Source of the DNA: Deltaproteobacteria bacterium
GTDB lineage: Bacteria; Desulfobacterota; Syntrophia; Syntrophales; UBA2185
DNA: 37,347 nucleotides
Assembly: GCA_016874835.1 (NCBI GenBank)
Contig: VGTB01000009.1
Span: forward strand, 1 to 37,347
Direction of reading: 5' to 3'
A program made the translations under genes and the position numbers. Shown here in pieces: positions 18,109 to 26,682 of the stretch. Under the pieces are notes generated by a model that worked only from the letters and a program-made list of their open reading frames with translations, had not been told where the DNA came from and did not search any database. Positions within the stretch are counted from its first letter, which is position 1, and each line of letters begins with the position of its first letter.

Positions 18109-19209
18109 GTGATCGGTATAAGCATTGTGTCTGTGATCGTATTGTTGGGGATTCTCATATTCGCCCATGAGGTTGGCCACTTTCTCATGGCAAAATATTC
18201 CCGGGTCGGTGTGCTGAAATTCTCCCTCGGGTTTGGTCCCCGCCTGGCAGGGAAAAAAGTGGGTGAGACCGAGTATCTTATCTCGTTGATTCCCCTGGGA
18301 GGCTATGTAAAACTTCTGGGTGAATCAGATACAGAGGAACTCTCCGAAGAGGATAAGAAGAGGTCTTTTTCAACACAGTCCGTGTATAAAAGAATCGCCA
18401 TCGTGGCCGCGGGACCGGTATTCAATTTTCTTTTAGCGATTCTGATATTCACCCTGGTGAATATGGTGGGCGTTCCGAAACTCACCACGAAGATCGGCGG
18501 AGTATATCCGGAGTCGGCCGCGTTTGAAGCGGGCATGCAAGCAGGTGATGTGATCGTGGCCATAGACGGGAGAGAAACCTCACGGTGGGACAAACTGGCG
18601 GAGACGGTTACCGAAGGCCAGGGGAAAGAAATGAGAATCACCGTGGACAGAGAGGGGCAAATCAAGGAGTTCGTCTTGACGCCACGAATCATTAAATCGC
18701 GGAACATATTCGGGGAGGAGGTTGATGCATATAAAATCGGCGTCACTCCGTCGTATCAGACTGTTGTCGAGAGAATGAACCCGCTGTCGGCTCTCTGGAG
18801 CGGTCTGAAACAGACATGGATGATCAGCAAACTGACGGTGATAAGCATCATCAAGATTCTGGAGGGGGTTATTTCGCCGAGAACGCTGGGGGGGCCTATT
18901 CTGATCGCACAGATCGCCGGCGCACAGGTAAAAGAAGGTATCATCCCTTTCGTCTTATTCATGGCATTGCTCAGTATCAATCTCGCAGTCCTCAATCTCC
19001 TTCCGATTCCTATTCTTGATGGCGGGCATCTTCTGTTCTATCTCATTGAATTGATAACGGGCAAAGAAATCAGTTTGAAGTGGAGGGAGATGGCCCAGCA
19101 GGTCGGTTTTGTCCTTCTCATCATCCTCATGATTTTCGTTTTCATTATGGATATAGAAAGACTTAATATAAAAGCGCTTGATGATTTTCAGAAAGCCTTC
19201 ACTCGATGA
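18109..19209 (+). CDS. rseP: Site-2 intramembrane metalloprotease RseP
   Basis: RseP cleaves membrane proteins within the bilayer, typically anti-sigma factors in envelope stress and leftover signal peptides. The 366-aa protein has the zinc motif HEVGH (20-24) in its first membrane helix, a PDZ domain (about 120-200, with ESAAFEAGMQAGDVIVAIDG) and the second active-site motif NLLPIPILDGG in a late membrane helix. One PDZ domain is seen rather than the two of Escherichia coli RseP (450 aa), which explains the shorter length. The start is a GTG at 18109. It overlaps tsaB by 4 nt. Confidence 0.95.
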   Translation: MIGISIVSVIVLLGILIFAHEVGHFLMAKYSRVGVLKFSLGFGPRLAGKKVGETEYLISLIPLGGYVKLLGESDTEELSEEDKKRSFSTQSVYKRIAIVAAGPVFNFLLAILIFTLVNMVGVPKLTTKIGGVYPESAAFEAGMQAGDVIVAIDGRETSRWDKLAETVTEGQGKEMRITVDREGQIKEFVLTPRIIKSRNIFGEEVDAYKIGVTPSYQTVVERMNPLSALWSGLKQTWMISKLTVISIIKILEGVISPRTLGGPILIAQIAGAQVKEGIIPFVLFMALLSINLAVLNLLPIPILDGGHLLFYLIELITGKEISLKWREMAQQVGFVLLIILMIFVFIMDIERLNIKALDDFQKAFTR

Positions 19210-19910
19210 GCATGCTGACCCTGGCGATTGAAACTTCAACAAAAACGGCCGGTATCGCGTTGCTCGGCGATACGGAAATAATCGCCGAGATTTTTTTAAA
19301 CACGGGAGTTCATCACTCAGTGGTGCTGCTGCCGGCGATTGAAAATATTTTCAAGGTTACGCAAATCAAAGCGGATCAAATAGACCTCTTTGCATGTGCA
19401 TCGGGACCAGGTTCATTCACCGGCATCCGGATCGGCATCAGTACCATCAAGGGACTCGCCCTTGCAACCGGCAAACCTGTGGTCGGTGTATCAACGCTTG
19501 AGGCGCTTGCGTTCAATGTTATCGGATCGTCATCGGTTGTGTGTCCTATGTTGGATGCCAGGAAAAAACAGATATATGCAGCCCTTTACAGGACGGTCCG
19601 TGGAGATGCCTTTGAAAAAATTGTGGGGGAGAGGGTTGCCGGTGTCGAGGATTTTTTAACGTGCGTGGGAGAGGAAACTATTTTCCTGGGTGACGGTGCT
19701 TTGAAGTATTCGAAAATGATAAAAAATATATTGCCCGGAAAAGCATATTTCGCTTCCGGATTCCAAAATCATATAAGAGCATCTGCGGTTGCTCTCATAG
19801 GGAAAAGGAAATATCACGAGGGTGATGCGGTGAACCCGTTCACACTTACACCAGTGTATTTACGCGCATCTGAAGCCGAAATTGCGCGTTCAATCCGGGA
19901 ATCCTCCTGA
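19206..19910 (+). CDS. tsaB: tRNA threonylcarbamoyladenosine protein TsaB
   Basis: TsaB is an inactive ASKHA-fold partner of TsaD, needed for t6A at position 37 of ANN-decoding tRNAs. The 234-aa protein starts [17 protein letters not shown] and has the conserved [19 protein letters not shown] loop, [15 protein letters not shown] and a C-terminal PVYLR. Length and motifs match TsaB rather than TsaD (no HxxxH zinc motif). The ATGA overlap with rseP suggests a common transcript. TsaD and TsaE are not in the window. Confidence 0.94.
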   Translation: MSMLTLAIETSTKTAGIALLGDTEIIAEIFLNTGVHHSVVLLPAIENIFKVTQIKADQIDLFACASGPGSFTGIRIGISTIKGLALATGKPVVGVSTLEALAFNVIGSSSVVCPMLDARKKQIYAALYRTVRGDAFEKIVGERVAGVEDFLTCVGEETIFLGDGALKYSKMIKNILPGKAYFASGFQNHIRASAVALIGKRKYHEGDAVNPFTLTPVYLRASEAEIARSIRESS

Positions 19911-20001
19911 GATCAGGCGGGGGAGGTGCATCGGCGTTAAGCCGGAGAAGGCCCGGCGGGCACGCAATGGGCGGAGAGCTATCAGGAAGGTAGATGAAAT
20001 A

Positions 20002-20028
20002 TTGACAAGAACAGTGGTTTCATATAAA
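20002..20028 (+). promoter_or_regulatory. Promoter for the DUF465-psd-pssA operon
   Basis: A perfect TTGACA (20002-20007) is followed after 15 nt by TATAAA (20023-20028). A 17-nt reading uses TAAAAA at 20025. GGGAGG (20038-20043) and the ATG at 20052 come next. Confidence 0.55.
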
Positions 20029-20051
20029 AATTGATCCGGGAGGTGGTCTTC

Positions 20052-20276
20052 ATGGAGGAAGCCGCGGAGGTTCTCATCAAAAAGTATATCGATCGGGATG
20101 AAGAGCTGAGAAAATACGTGAGAGATCACGAAAAAATTGAGGCTGACCTCGAGCAATATAACAAAAGGATCTACCTGACCGCCGAGGAAGAGATAGAGCG
20201 AAAAAATCTCCAGAAGAGGAAGCTGCGGGGGAAAGAGCAGATTTACAAAATACTGGCTAAGTATCGTGAGAAGTAA
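20052..20276 (+). CDS. DUF465/YdcH-like small helical protein
   Basis: This 74-aa protein looks like the DUF465 (YdcH) family: a highly charged antiparallel helical hairpin (AAEVLIKKYIDRDEELRKYVRDH, then a turn, then TAEEEIERKNLQKRKLRGKEQIYKIL). The conserved second helix with the short turn before TAEEE is family-like. No molecular function is firmly established. The ATG at 20052 has GGGAGG at 20038-20043; an upstream TTG at 20031 would overlap that site and is rejected. It is directly behind a promoter and 11 nt before psd, so it likely shares that transcript. Confidence 0.8.
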   Translation: MEEAAEVLIKKYIDRDEELRKYVRDHEKIEADLEQYNKRIYLTAEEEIERKNLQKRKLRGKEQIYKILAKYREK

Positions 20277-20287
20277 AAAATATCCGG

Positions 20288-20929
20288 ATGAGTCATGACA
20301 GATACATAGTCCGACAGGGTCTTCCCTTTATACTTCCCCTCGGCATTCTCACAGGCATTTTTTTTATTACAGGACCGGTATGGGTGGCGGTTCTATTCCT
20401 GCTTTTCACATTCTTCGTTACGTGGTTTTTCAGGAACCCCCAACGGATCACACCCGATGATGAGAAGGCGGTAATATCTCCGGCCGACGGAAAAATTATA
20501 AAGATTGAAGAGATACCGGACAGTGACATATTAAAGGGGCCAAGCAAGGTAATCAGCGTGTTCATGAACGTATTCAACGTCCATGTCAACAGGATACCGT
20601 ATTCCGGAACAGTGGACGCAATACGTTATGATAAAGGGAAATTCTTTTCCGCGAATCTGGATAAGGCGTCAAAACTCAATGAAAGAAACATGGTGTTCAT
20701 CACGTCGGATGACGGAAGGCAGTTTTTGACCGTTCAGATAGCCGGATTAATCGCGAGAAGGATCGTGTGCTGGTTGGAGGAGGGAACACATGTGGAAAAG
20801 GGCGACCGATTCGGCCTTATTCGATTCGGTTCGCGTCTCGACGTTTACCTGCCCGCCGATTCAACAATAGCGGTGAGGATTGGGGATAAGGTAAGGGCGG
20901 GAGAAACAACAATAGGGTGGATGAAATGA
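20288..20929 (+). CDS. psd: Phosphatidylserine decarboxylase proenzyme (short type)
   Basis: Psd decarboxylates phosphatidylserine to phosphatidylethanolamine. The 213-aa protein is the short type (the Escherichia coli form is 322 aa), with two N-terminal membrane helices (about 10-46) and FFRNPQRITP. The proenzyme cleaves itself at a Gly-Ser pair to make the pyruvoyl group; here that is G181-S182 in RFGSRLDVYLP. Other family blocks are VISPADGKI and VFMNVFNVHVNRIP. It overlaps pssA by 4 nt, the usual gene pair. The ATG at 20288 lacks a clear ribosome-binding site. Confidence 0.95.
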   Translation: MSHDRYIVRQGLPFILPLGILTGIFFITGPVWVAVLFLLFTFFVTWFFRNPQRITPDDEKAVISPADGKIIKIEEIPDSDILKGPSKVISVFMNVFNVHVNRIPYSGTVDAIRYDKGKFFSANLDKASKLNERNMVFITSDDGRQFLTVQIAGLIARRIVCWLEEGTHVEKGDRFGLIRFGSRLDVYLPADSTIAVRIGDKVRAGETTIGWMK

Positions 20930-21720
20930 AAAAAAGTGGTTCGTTCAGGAAGGATCGGGTGAGGAAAGGTATTTATCTGTTGCCGAACCTGTTCACGACG
21001 GGGAGCCTCTTCTGTGGTTTTTATTCCATTATTGCATCGATGAAAGGAGAATATTTTCTCGCCGCGGTGCCTATACTCATTGCGTTCGTTCTGGATGGTC
21101 TTGACGGCAGAATTGCGCGGATGACAAATACCACCAGTAAGTTCGGCTCAGAATATGATTCCCTGTCGGATCTGGTGGCGTTCGGTGTCGCGCCGGCTAT
21201 TCTCGTCTATACATGGGCCCTGTCTCAGTTCGGGAAGTGGGGATGGATCGCCGCATTTCTTTTTGTGGTGTGTGGTGCGTTGCGTCTGGCGAGATTCAAT
21301 GTACAGATCGGGTTGATCGAGAGCAAAGTCTTTAACGGGCTTCCGATACCGGGGGCAGCGTCCGTCATCGCCACGGGAGTTTTACTTTTCTACTACCTTG
21401 GAGGAGAGGGCAATTTCAATGATATTTCCGTCCTCGTAAGTGTCATTGTGTTGTCCCTCTTGATGGTGAGTAGCATTAAATTCTACAGTTTCAAGGATCT
21501 GAACTTTTTCGCAAGAAAGCCGTTCATGTCCTTCGTATTGATCGTTTTCATTATGATCATCATCATTGCAGAACCGCAGATTATGATGTTCACCTTCGCG
21601 TTCGGTTACAGTCTGTCCGGACCTGTGTGGCTGCTCATAAAACTTGCGAGAAAAGTGCATGGAGAGATGAAATTGAAGAAGATGCAGTTGCACCAGAATC
21701 AGATGGATAACAAGGAGTGA
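20926..21720 (+). CDS. pssA: CDP-diacylglycerol-serine O-phosphatidyltransferase
   Basis: PssA joins serine to CDP-diacylglycerol in the inner membrane, giving the substrate of Psd. The 264-aa protein has the CDP-alcohol phosphatidyltransferase motif, visible as DGLDGRIAR followed eight residues later by GSEYDSLSD, which holds the four metal-binding aspartates. About eight membrane helices follow, and a basic, lysine-rich tail. The start at 20926 lies in the ATGA overlap with psd and has AGGGTGG before it; a GTG at 20917 would add three residues. A terminator follows. Confidence 0.95.
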   Translation: MKKSGSFRKDRVRKGIYLLPNLFTTGSLFCGFYSIIASMKGEYFLAAVPILIAFVLDGLDGRIARMTNTTSKFGSEYDSLSDLVAFGVAPAILVYTWALSQFGKWGWIAAFLFVVCGALRLARFNVQIGLIESKVFNGLPIPGAASVIATGVLLFYYLGGEGNFNDISVLVSVIVLSLLMVSSIKFYSFKDLNFFARKPFMSFVLIVFIMIIIIAEPQIMMFTFAFGYSLSGPVWLLIKLARKVHGEMKLKKMQLHQNQMDNKE

Positions 21721-21750
21721 AGAGAAGATTGCAAATAGTTGATCGATATA

Positions 21751-21775
21751 CTCCCCCTTTTCAGGGGGTGTTTTT
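21751..21775 (+). terminator. Terminator after pssA, close to asd
   Basis: CCCCCT (21753-21758) pairs with AGGGGG (21763-21768) around the loop TTTC, with a further C-G pair outside a T-T mismatch, and five T follow (21771-21775). It lies 30-55 nt after the pssA stop and 28 nt before the asd start, leaving little room for an asd promoter downstream of it. Confidence 0.8.
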
Positions 21776-21803
21776 GTGAAATACAAGCGGGAGATATGAA
21801 TTT

Positions 21804-22820
21804 GTGAAAGAATATCACGTGGCCGTCGTCGGTGCCACCGGTGCCGTCGGAAATGTTATGGTAAAAGTGCTCGAGCAGAGGAATTTTCCTGTGCGCCGCC
21901 TGACGCTGTTAGCTTCGGAACGCTCGATAGGAAAGACTCTGGAATTCAAGGGTGAATCCCTTCCCGTCGAGGTGCTCAATGACGGATCATTTGCAGGAAT
22001 TGATATAGGACTCTTCTCAGCCGGGGGGGCGGTGAGCCAGCGGTATGCTCCCGTCGCGGCGGCATCCGGGTGTGTGGTGATCGACAATACCAGTGCCTTC
22101 AGGATGGATCCGGAAGTGCCCCTGGTAGTTCCCGAGGTGAATCCCGAACAGATAGGAATGCACAGGGCGAAAGGGATAATTGCCAATCCGAATTGTTCTA
22201 CGATTCAGATGGTGGTTGTCCTGAAACCGATTCACGATGCGGCAGTAATCAAACGTGTCATTGTTTCCACATATCAATCCGTATCCGGAACGGGGAAAGA
22301 GGCGATCGAGGAGCTGATCCTGCAAACCAGGGCACTCCTGAGCGGTGGGAAGACAGAGGCGAAGGTGTATCCGCACCGGATTGCATTCAACTGCCTTCCT
22401 CACATAGACGTATTCCTGGAGAACGGCTACTCGAAGGAAGAGATGAAGATGATTCACGAGACCAGGAAGATTCTCAATGATCAATCCATAAGAGTGACCG
22501 CGACCACGGTGAGAGTGCCGGTCTTTTACGGTCATTCCGAATCTGTCAACATCGAAACAGAGAGGAAGATCACTGTGGAAGAGACAAGGGAAATCCTTGC
22601 CCGGGCGCCGGGAGTTACAGTCGTCGACAGTATTAAAGAAAATAAGTATCCTCTCCCCATCGATGCGGAAGGGAAAGATGATACATTCGTGGGCAGAATC
22701 AGAGAAGACGAATCGATAGAGAATGGCATTAATATGTGGATCGTATCCGACAATTTGAGAAAGGGTGCAGCATTAAATGCCGTTCAGATTGCAGAGGTAC
22801 TTGCCAGAGATTATTTATGA
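21804..22820 (+). CDS. asd: Aspartate-semialdehyde dehydrogenase
   Basis: Asd reduces aspartyl phosphate to aspartate semialdehyde, the branch point to lysine, diaminopimelate, threonine and methionine. The 338-aa protein has the NADP loop VVGATGAVGN, the active-site cysteine C131 in NPNCSTIQM, the KRVIVSTYQSVSG block and a C-terminal RKGAALNAVQIAE. The start is a GTG at 21804 with GGGAG about 9 nt upstream. It overlaps rsmD by 4 nt. Confidence 0.97.
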   Translation: MKEYHVAVVGATGAVGNVMVKVLEQRNFPVRRLTLLASERSIGKTLEFKGESLPVEVLNDGSFAGIDIGLFSAGGAVSQRYAPVAAASGCVVIDNTSAFRMDPEVPLVVPEVNPEQIGMHRAKGIIANPNCSTIQMVVVLKPIHDAAVIKRVIVSTYQSVSGTGKEAIEELILQTRALLSGGKTEAKVYPHRIAFNCLPHIDVFLENGYSKEEMKMIHETRKILNDQSIRVTATTVRVPVFYGHSESVNIETERKITVEETREILARAPGVTVVDSIKENKYPLPIDAEGKDDTFVGRIREDESIENGINMWIVSDNLRKGAALNAVQIAEVLARDYL

Positions 22821-23377
22821 GAATAATCGGAGGTGAAGCGAAGGGGAAACGGATATATTTACCAAAGGGATGTAAAATAAGACCTACCTCTGATATGATC
22901 AAGGAATCGCTTTTCAATTCGCTCTATGCAGTTGAAGGAAAATCGTTCCTTGATCTTTTTGCGGGTTGCGGGAGTGTAGGGCTGGAAGCACTCAGCAGGG
23001 GAGCCGCCAGGGTCCTTTTCATTGAAAACAACCTGGCGTTGGTGAATGCGATAAAGAGAAACATCACGAACTTTCACTTCGAGAGCAAGGCCGAGGTACT
23101 TGGACTCGATGCCGACAGGGGCCTGCGACAACTCTCTCGTAGAGGCGAACGATTCCATGTGCTCTTCGCGGATCCTCCTTATGAAAAAGGATTCTTTAAA
23201 AAAGTCCTTCGGATTATCTCCGAGAGCGATCTGGTCGCAGACGACGGCACGATCATCATCCAGCATTCCCTCAGGGAAGACAGTGAGATGTGGCCGGAGG
23301 GAAGATGTATCTTGAGAGAGAGGAAAAGATTCGGTGACACCGTACTGTCTTTTTTCGCAGTAGGAAGAAAGGAATAA
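22817..23377 (+). CDS. rsmD: 16S rRNA (guanine966-N2)-methyltransferase
   Basis: RsmD methylates G966 of 16S rRNA with S-adenosylmethionine. The 186-aa protein is standard length, with MRIIGGEAKGKRI at the start, IRPTSDMIKESLFNSL, the SAM loop DLFAGCGSVGLEALSRGA and the catalytic motif DPPY (in FADPPYEKG). The start at 22817 (ATGA overlap with asd) gives the family N-terminus; the longer reading from 22736 lies inside asd. coaD follows after 4 nt, a very common bacterial pair. Confidence 0.95.
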   Translation: MRIIGGEAKGKRIYLPKGCKIRPTSDMIKESLFNSLYAVEGKSFLDLFAGCGSVGLEALSRGAARVLFIENNLALVNAIKRNITNFHFESKAEVLGLDADRGLRQLSRRGERFHVLFADPPYEKGFFKKVLRIISESDLVADDGTIIIQHSLREDSEMWPEGRCILRERKRFGDTVLSFFAVGRKE

Positions 23378-23381
23378 ATGT

Positions 23382-23867
23382 ATGACAAAGGTAGCTGTAT
23401 ATCCTGGATCTTTTGATCCCATTACGAACGGACATCTGGATCTTATCAAGAGAGGCGCCAATATGTTTGATGAGATCATCGTGCTCATCGCCCATAACCC
23501 TAATAAGACATCATACCTGTTCTCCGTTGAGGAGAGAATGGAATTGATCAGCGATGTGGTCAAAGATTTCGACCGGGTTCGCGTGGATACACATGAAGGG
23601 CTCCTGGTTGATTATGTAAAAAAATCCGGCGCAAATGTCATTCTGAGAGGGTTGAGGGCCCTGTCGGATTTTGAGTATGAATTTCAACTTGCGCTGATCA
23701 ACAGGCGACTCAATAAAGATGTCGAAACGGTATTTCTCATGACAAGCTATGAGTGGTTTTTCACGAGCTCTCAGATTATCAAGGAAGCGGCGAGTTTGGG
23801 AGGATCCGTGAGAGGACTGGTACCGGATATTGTCTGCCATAAGTTAAAGGAAAAGTTCGCGAGGTAA
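23382..23867 (+). CDS. coaD: Phosphopantetheine adenylyltransferase
   Basis: CoaD transfers AMP to 4'-phosphopantetheine, the penultimate step of coenzyme A synthesis. The 161-aa protein has the nucleotidyltransferase start YPGSFDPITNGHLDLI (the GHLD part standing for the HxGH motif), the NPNKTSYLFSVEERMELI block, ILRGLRALSDFEYE and a C-terminal SSQIIKEAASLGGSV. A usual tyrosine-serine-phenylalanine near that end reads YEWFF here, a small change. It lies 4 nt after rsmD. Confidence 0.96.
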   Translation: MTKVAVYPGSFDPITNGHLDLIKRGANMFDEIIVLIAHNPNKTSYLFSVEERMELISDVVKDFDRVRVDTHEGLLVDYVKKSGANVILRGLRALSDFEYEFQLALINRRLNKDVETVFLMTSYEWFFTSSQIIKEAASLGGSVRGLVPDIVCHKLKEKFAR

Positions 23868-23876
23868 AACATAATA

Positions 23877-25070
23877 ATGAAACTATCATCACGGATATCC
23901 TCAATAAAACCTTCGCCGACCCTGGAAATAACCGTCAAGGCAAACGCGCTGAGGGCGGAAGGAAGAGACGTCATAGGTTTTGGTGCCGGAGAGCCTGATT
24001 TCGATACCCCCGACACGATAAAAAAAGCGGCAGTAAAGGCGATAGAGGAAGGCTTTACGAAGTACACTCCTGTCGATGGGATAGTTGAACTGAAGGATGC
24101 GATCATCAAAAAGTTAAAGCGGGATAATCAGCTGGACTATACACGATCCGAGATAGTAGTGTCCTGCGGGGCAAAACATACGCTCTATAATATCACCCAG
24201 GTTCTCTTTGAAGAAACGGACGAAGTGATAATACCGTCCCCCTACTGGGTTTCCTATCTCGATATGGTGATTCTTTCCGGTGCCACGCCCGTTATCATTG
24301 GGACAGACCCGGCGCAAGGTTTTAAAATAAGTCCCCGCCAGCTCGAAAAGGCTATTACTGCGAAGACAAAAGCAATCATCATCAACAGTCCTGCCAATCC
24401 TACCGGTGTCGTGTATACCTTGCCGGAGCTCAAAGCTCTGGCAGAGGTGATCGGGGAAAAAGAGGTTCTCGTAATTTCCGATGATATCTATGAAAAGATT
24501 ATTTATGATGATATGCACTTCTGCAACATTGCATCCCTCAGTGAAGAAATGAAAAGATTGACGATTGTCGTCAATGGAGTTTCGAAGACTTATTCAATGA
24601 CTGGATGGAGGATAGGTTACGCGGCAGGACCCGAAGAGATTGTGGCGGCGATCACGAAACTTCAGAGCCAGAACACGTCAAATCCAACGTCAATATCCCA
24701 GTGCGCAGCCGTGGAGGCTTTAAACGGAAATCAAAGCAGCATAGGAGAGATGGTTGACGAGTTCAAGAAGAGGAGAGATTTTATTGTAGACGCGCTGAAT
24801 GACATACCGGGCATCTCATGTATGCTTCCCCAGGGAGCTTTCTACGTCTTTCCCGACGTCTCCGCCTGCTATGGTAAAGTGTACAATGGGAAAAAGATAT
24901 CGAGTTCGTCAGATTTCGCCGCGTATCTCCTCGATGAAGCCAATGTAGCCGTTGTACCGGGAGCTGATTTCGGGAACGATAAACACATACGTCTGTCTTA
25001 CGCCACATCCTTGCGCCATATCGAGGAAGGGATGAAAAGGATAACAAATGCCGTTTTGAAACTTTCCTGA
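23877..25070 (+). CDS. Class I aspartate/aromatic aminotransferase
   Basis: This 397-aa PLP enzyme is a fold-type I aminotransferase of the aspartate aminotransferase group (subgroup Ib). The PLP lysine is K237 in SKTYSMTGWRIGYAAGP; GAGEPDFDTP, NSPANPTGVVY and SDDIYEKIIYDD are family blocks, and the conserved arginine near the C-terminus (HIRLSYATS) binds the substrate carboxylate. Aspartate and 2-oxoglutarate are the most likely substrates, which suits the nearby asd, but other amino acids cannot be excluded. It lies 9 nt after coaD. Confidence 0.93.
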   Translation: MKLSSRISSIKPSPTLEITVKANALRAEGRDVIGFGAGEPDFDTPDTIKKAAVKAIEEGFTKYTPVDGIVELKDAIIKKLKRDNQLDYTRSEIVVSCGAKHTLYNITQVLFEETDEVIIPSPYWVSYLDMVILSGATPVIIGTDPAQGFKISPRQLEKAITAKTKAIIINSPANPTGVVYTLPELKALAEVIGEKEVLVISDDIYEKIIYDDMHFCNIASLSEEMKRLTIVVNGVSKTYSMTGWRIGYAAGPEEIVAAITKLQSQNTSNPTSISQCAAVEALNGNQSSIGEMVDEFKKRRDFIVDALNDIPGISCMLPQGAFYVFPDVSACYGKVYNGKKISSSSDFAAYLLDEANVAVVPGADFGNDKHIRLSYATSLRHIEEGMKRITNAVLKLS

Positions 25071-25118
25071 GATGGCGTTTTTTGTTTTAGGTAAAAATAC
25101 CCTTGAGGAAAGATACAC

Positions 25119-26516
25119 ATGGGAGGACTCTTCGGCGTAGTTTCGCGGGAAAACTGTTCAAAGACGCTGTTTTATGGGACTGATTATCACTCCCATCTGG
25201 GAACGGAACATGGGGGATTGGCGGTCTTGGGAAAAGAGGGTATTCAAAATTCCATACACAGTATCAGTCAGGCGCAATTTAAATCCAGATTTTTTGATGA
25301 TTATAAACGGATGAAAGGATTCATTGGCATAGGCGCGATCGATGACGAGTCACCGCAACCCCTCATTATGCGGTCGAAATTCGGCACCTATGCGATCGCC
25401 GCGACAGGCATGATCACGAATAAGACGGTACTCGTGAAAGATTTGCTCAATCAGGGCGTATCATTCGGAGAAATGACCGGCGGGGGTGTCAACACGGTTG
25501 AGCTCGTTGCGAAACTGATCAACATGGGGGATACTCTTGTAGAAGGCATAGGGAAAATGCAGGACACAATCGACGGGTCCATATGCGCGCTGATTATGAC
25601 TCAGGAAGGTATCTATGCGGCAAGGGACAAGTACGGTCGATTTCCTCTCACAGTTGGCGGCAGTATTGGAGAAAATGAATACATAGTCGCGACGGAAGCA
25701 AGTTCATTCCCGAACCTCGGTTATACGCTGATAAGACATTTAGGGCCCGGAGAGATAGTTTTGCTGAGTTCCCGGGGTGTCAAGACAATGAAACCCGAGG
25801 GGAAGGAAAAGAAGGTGTGCGCGTTTCTCTGGATTTATACGGGTGATCCCTCGTCCGCCTATGAAGGAATCAGCGTGGAAAAGGCCAGGGAGAGGTGCGG
25901 GATGGCCATTGCCAGAAAAGACGACGTGGTGGTGGACTTTGTCACCGGCATACCCGATTCCGGTATCGGGCATGCGATCGGATATTCCATGCAGTCCCGA
26001 ATCCCCTACAGGAGACCCCTGGTGAAATATACGCCGGGTTACGGGAGAAGCTACACACCGCCATCGCAGGATATAAGAGATCTGGTGGCGACTATGAAAT
26101 TGAGCGCGATCAGGGATGTCATACAGGGCAGTCGAATGGTGGTGTGTGACGATTCAATTGTACGGGGGACGCAGCTGAAAAACTACACTATCAAGAAATT
26201 ATGGGACAACGGGGCAAAGGAGATCCATATCAGACCGGCATGTCCTCCGTTGATGTTTCCATGCAAATATACCTTTTCCACACGTTCCATACAGGAGCTG
26301 GCCTCACGCAAAGCCATACGGGCAATTGAGGGTAATGATAGTGAACACATCGAGGAATATCTCGATCACCGTTCTGAAAAATACAGGAAAATGGTTGAAT
26401 GGATCCGGAAAGATTTGAATGTGACATCTCTGAAATACCTGGATATTGAGGATATGGTGGAAGCGATCGGCATACCGGAGAACCAGTTGTGTCTGTATTG
26501 CTGGCGCGGGTGTTAA
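25119..26516 (+). CDS. PurF-like amidophosphoribosyltransferase lacking the glutaminase cysteine
   Basis: The 465-aa protein has the two-domain layout of PurF, which makes phosphoribosylamine from PRPP and glutamine. The C-terminal phosphoribosyltransferase domain keeps the PRPP loop VVCDDSIVRGTQ (342-351), and cysteines C234, C382, C458 and C461 sit where Bacillus-type PurF binds a 4Fe-4S cluster. The N-terminal Ntn domain is altered: PurF has cysteine as residue 1 after processing (MCG), while this protein starts MGGLFGVV, and the oxyanion-hole NG pair reads TG (97-98). The glutaminase is therefore probably dead. GAGGAAA precedes the ATG, and no upstream start would add a cysteine in the right context. 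It may use ammonia or serve another role; proteins with this N-terminus exist in other anaerobes. Confidence 0.88.
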   Translation: MGGLFGVVSRENCSKTLFYGTDYHSHLGTEHGGLAVLGKEGIQNSIHSISQAQFKSRFFDDYKRMKGFIGIGAIDDESPQPLIMRSKFGTYAIAATGMITNKTVLVKDLLNQGVSFGEMTGGGVNTVELVAKLINMGDTLVEGIGKMQDTIDGSICALIMTQEGIYAARDKYGRFPLTVGGSIGENEYIVATEASSFPNLGYTLIRHLGPGEIVLLSSRGVKTMKPEGKEKKVCAFLWIYTGDPSSAYEGISVEKARERCGMAIARKDDVVVDFVTGIPDSGIGHAIGYSMQSRIPYRRPLVKYTPGYGRSYTPPSQDIRDLVATMKLSAIRDVIQGSRMVVCDDSIVRGTQLKNYTIKKLWDNGAKEIHIRPACPPLMFPCKYTFSTRSIQELASRKAIRAIEGNDSEHIEEYLDHRSEKYRKMVEWIRKDLNVTSLKYLDIEDMVEAIGIPENQLCLYCWRGC

Positions 26517-26642
26517 ATAATTTTCGCCGTGAAAGATATCTTATAGAGCGTTCGTTGTCTCGTTCATTTCCAATATTTCAAGCCATCTTATACATCTCTT
26601 GCTACCGCATAACATGTATCCGAAAGTCATTGAGATTACTCA

Positions 26643-26672
26643 TTGATAGCCGTGGTATCTTCATGTTATAGT
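26643..26672 (+). promoter_or_regulatory. Extended -10 promoter abutting ispG
   Basis: TTGATA (26643-26648) is followed by an 18-nt spacer and TATAGT (26667-26672), with a TG (26664-26665) one base before the -10, as in extended -10 promoters. The predicted start near 26679 is only about 4 nt before the ATG at 26683. The rest of the 166-nt gap after the PurF-like gene holds nothing I can name. Confidence 0.6.
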
Positions 26673-26682
26673 AAATTGTCAG

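Noticed and set aside
19911-20001. GC-rich gap after tsaB as a riboswitch or small RNA
   Set aside because: Only a 5-bp stem (GCCGG/CCGGC, 19941-19957) is visible, with no match I know to a riboswitch core and no terminator.
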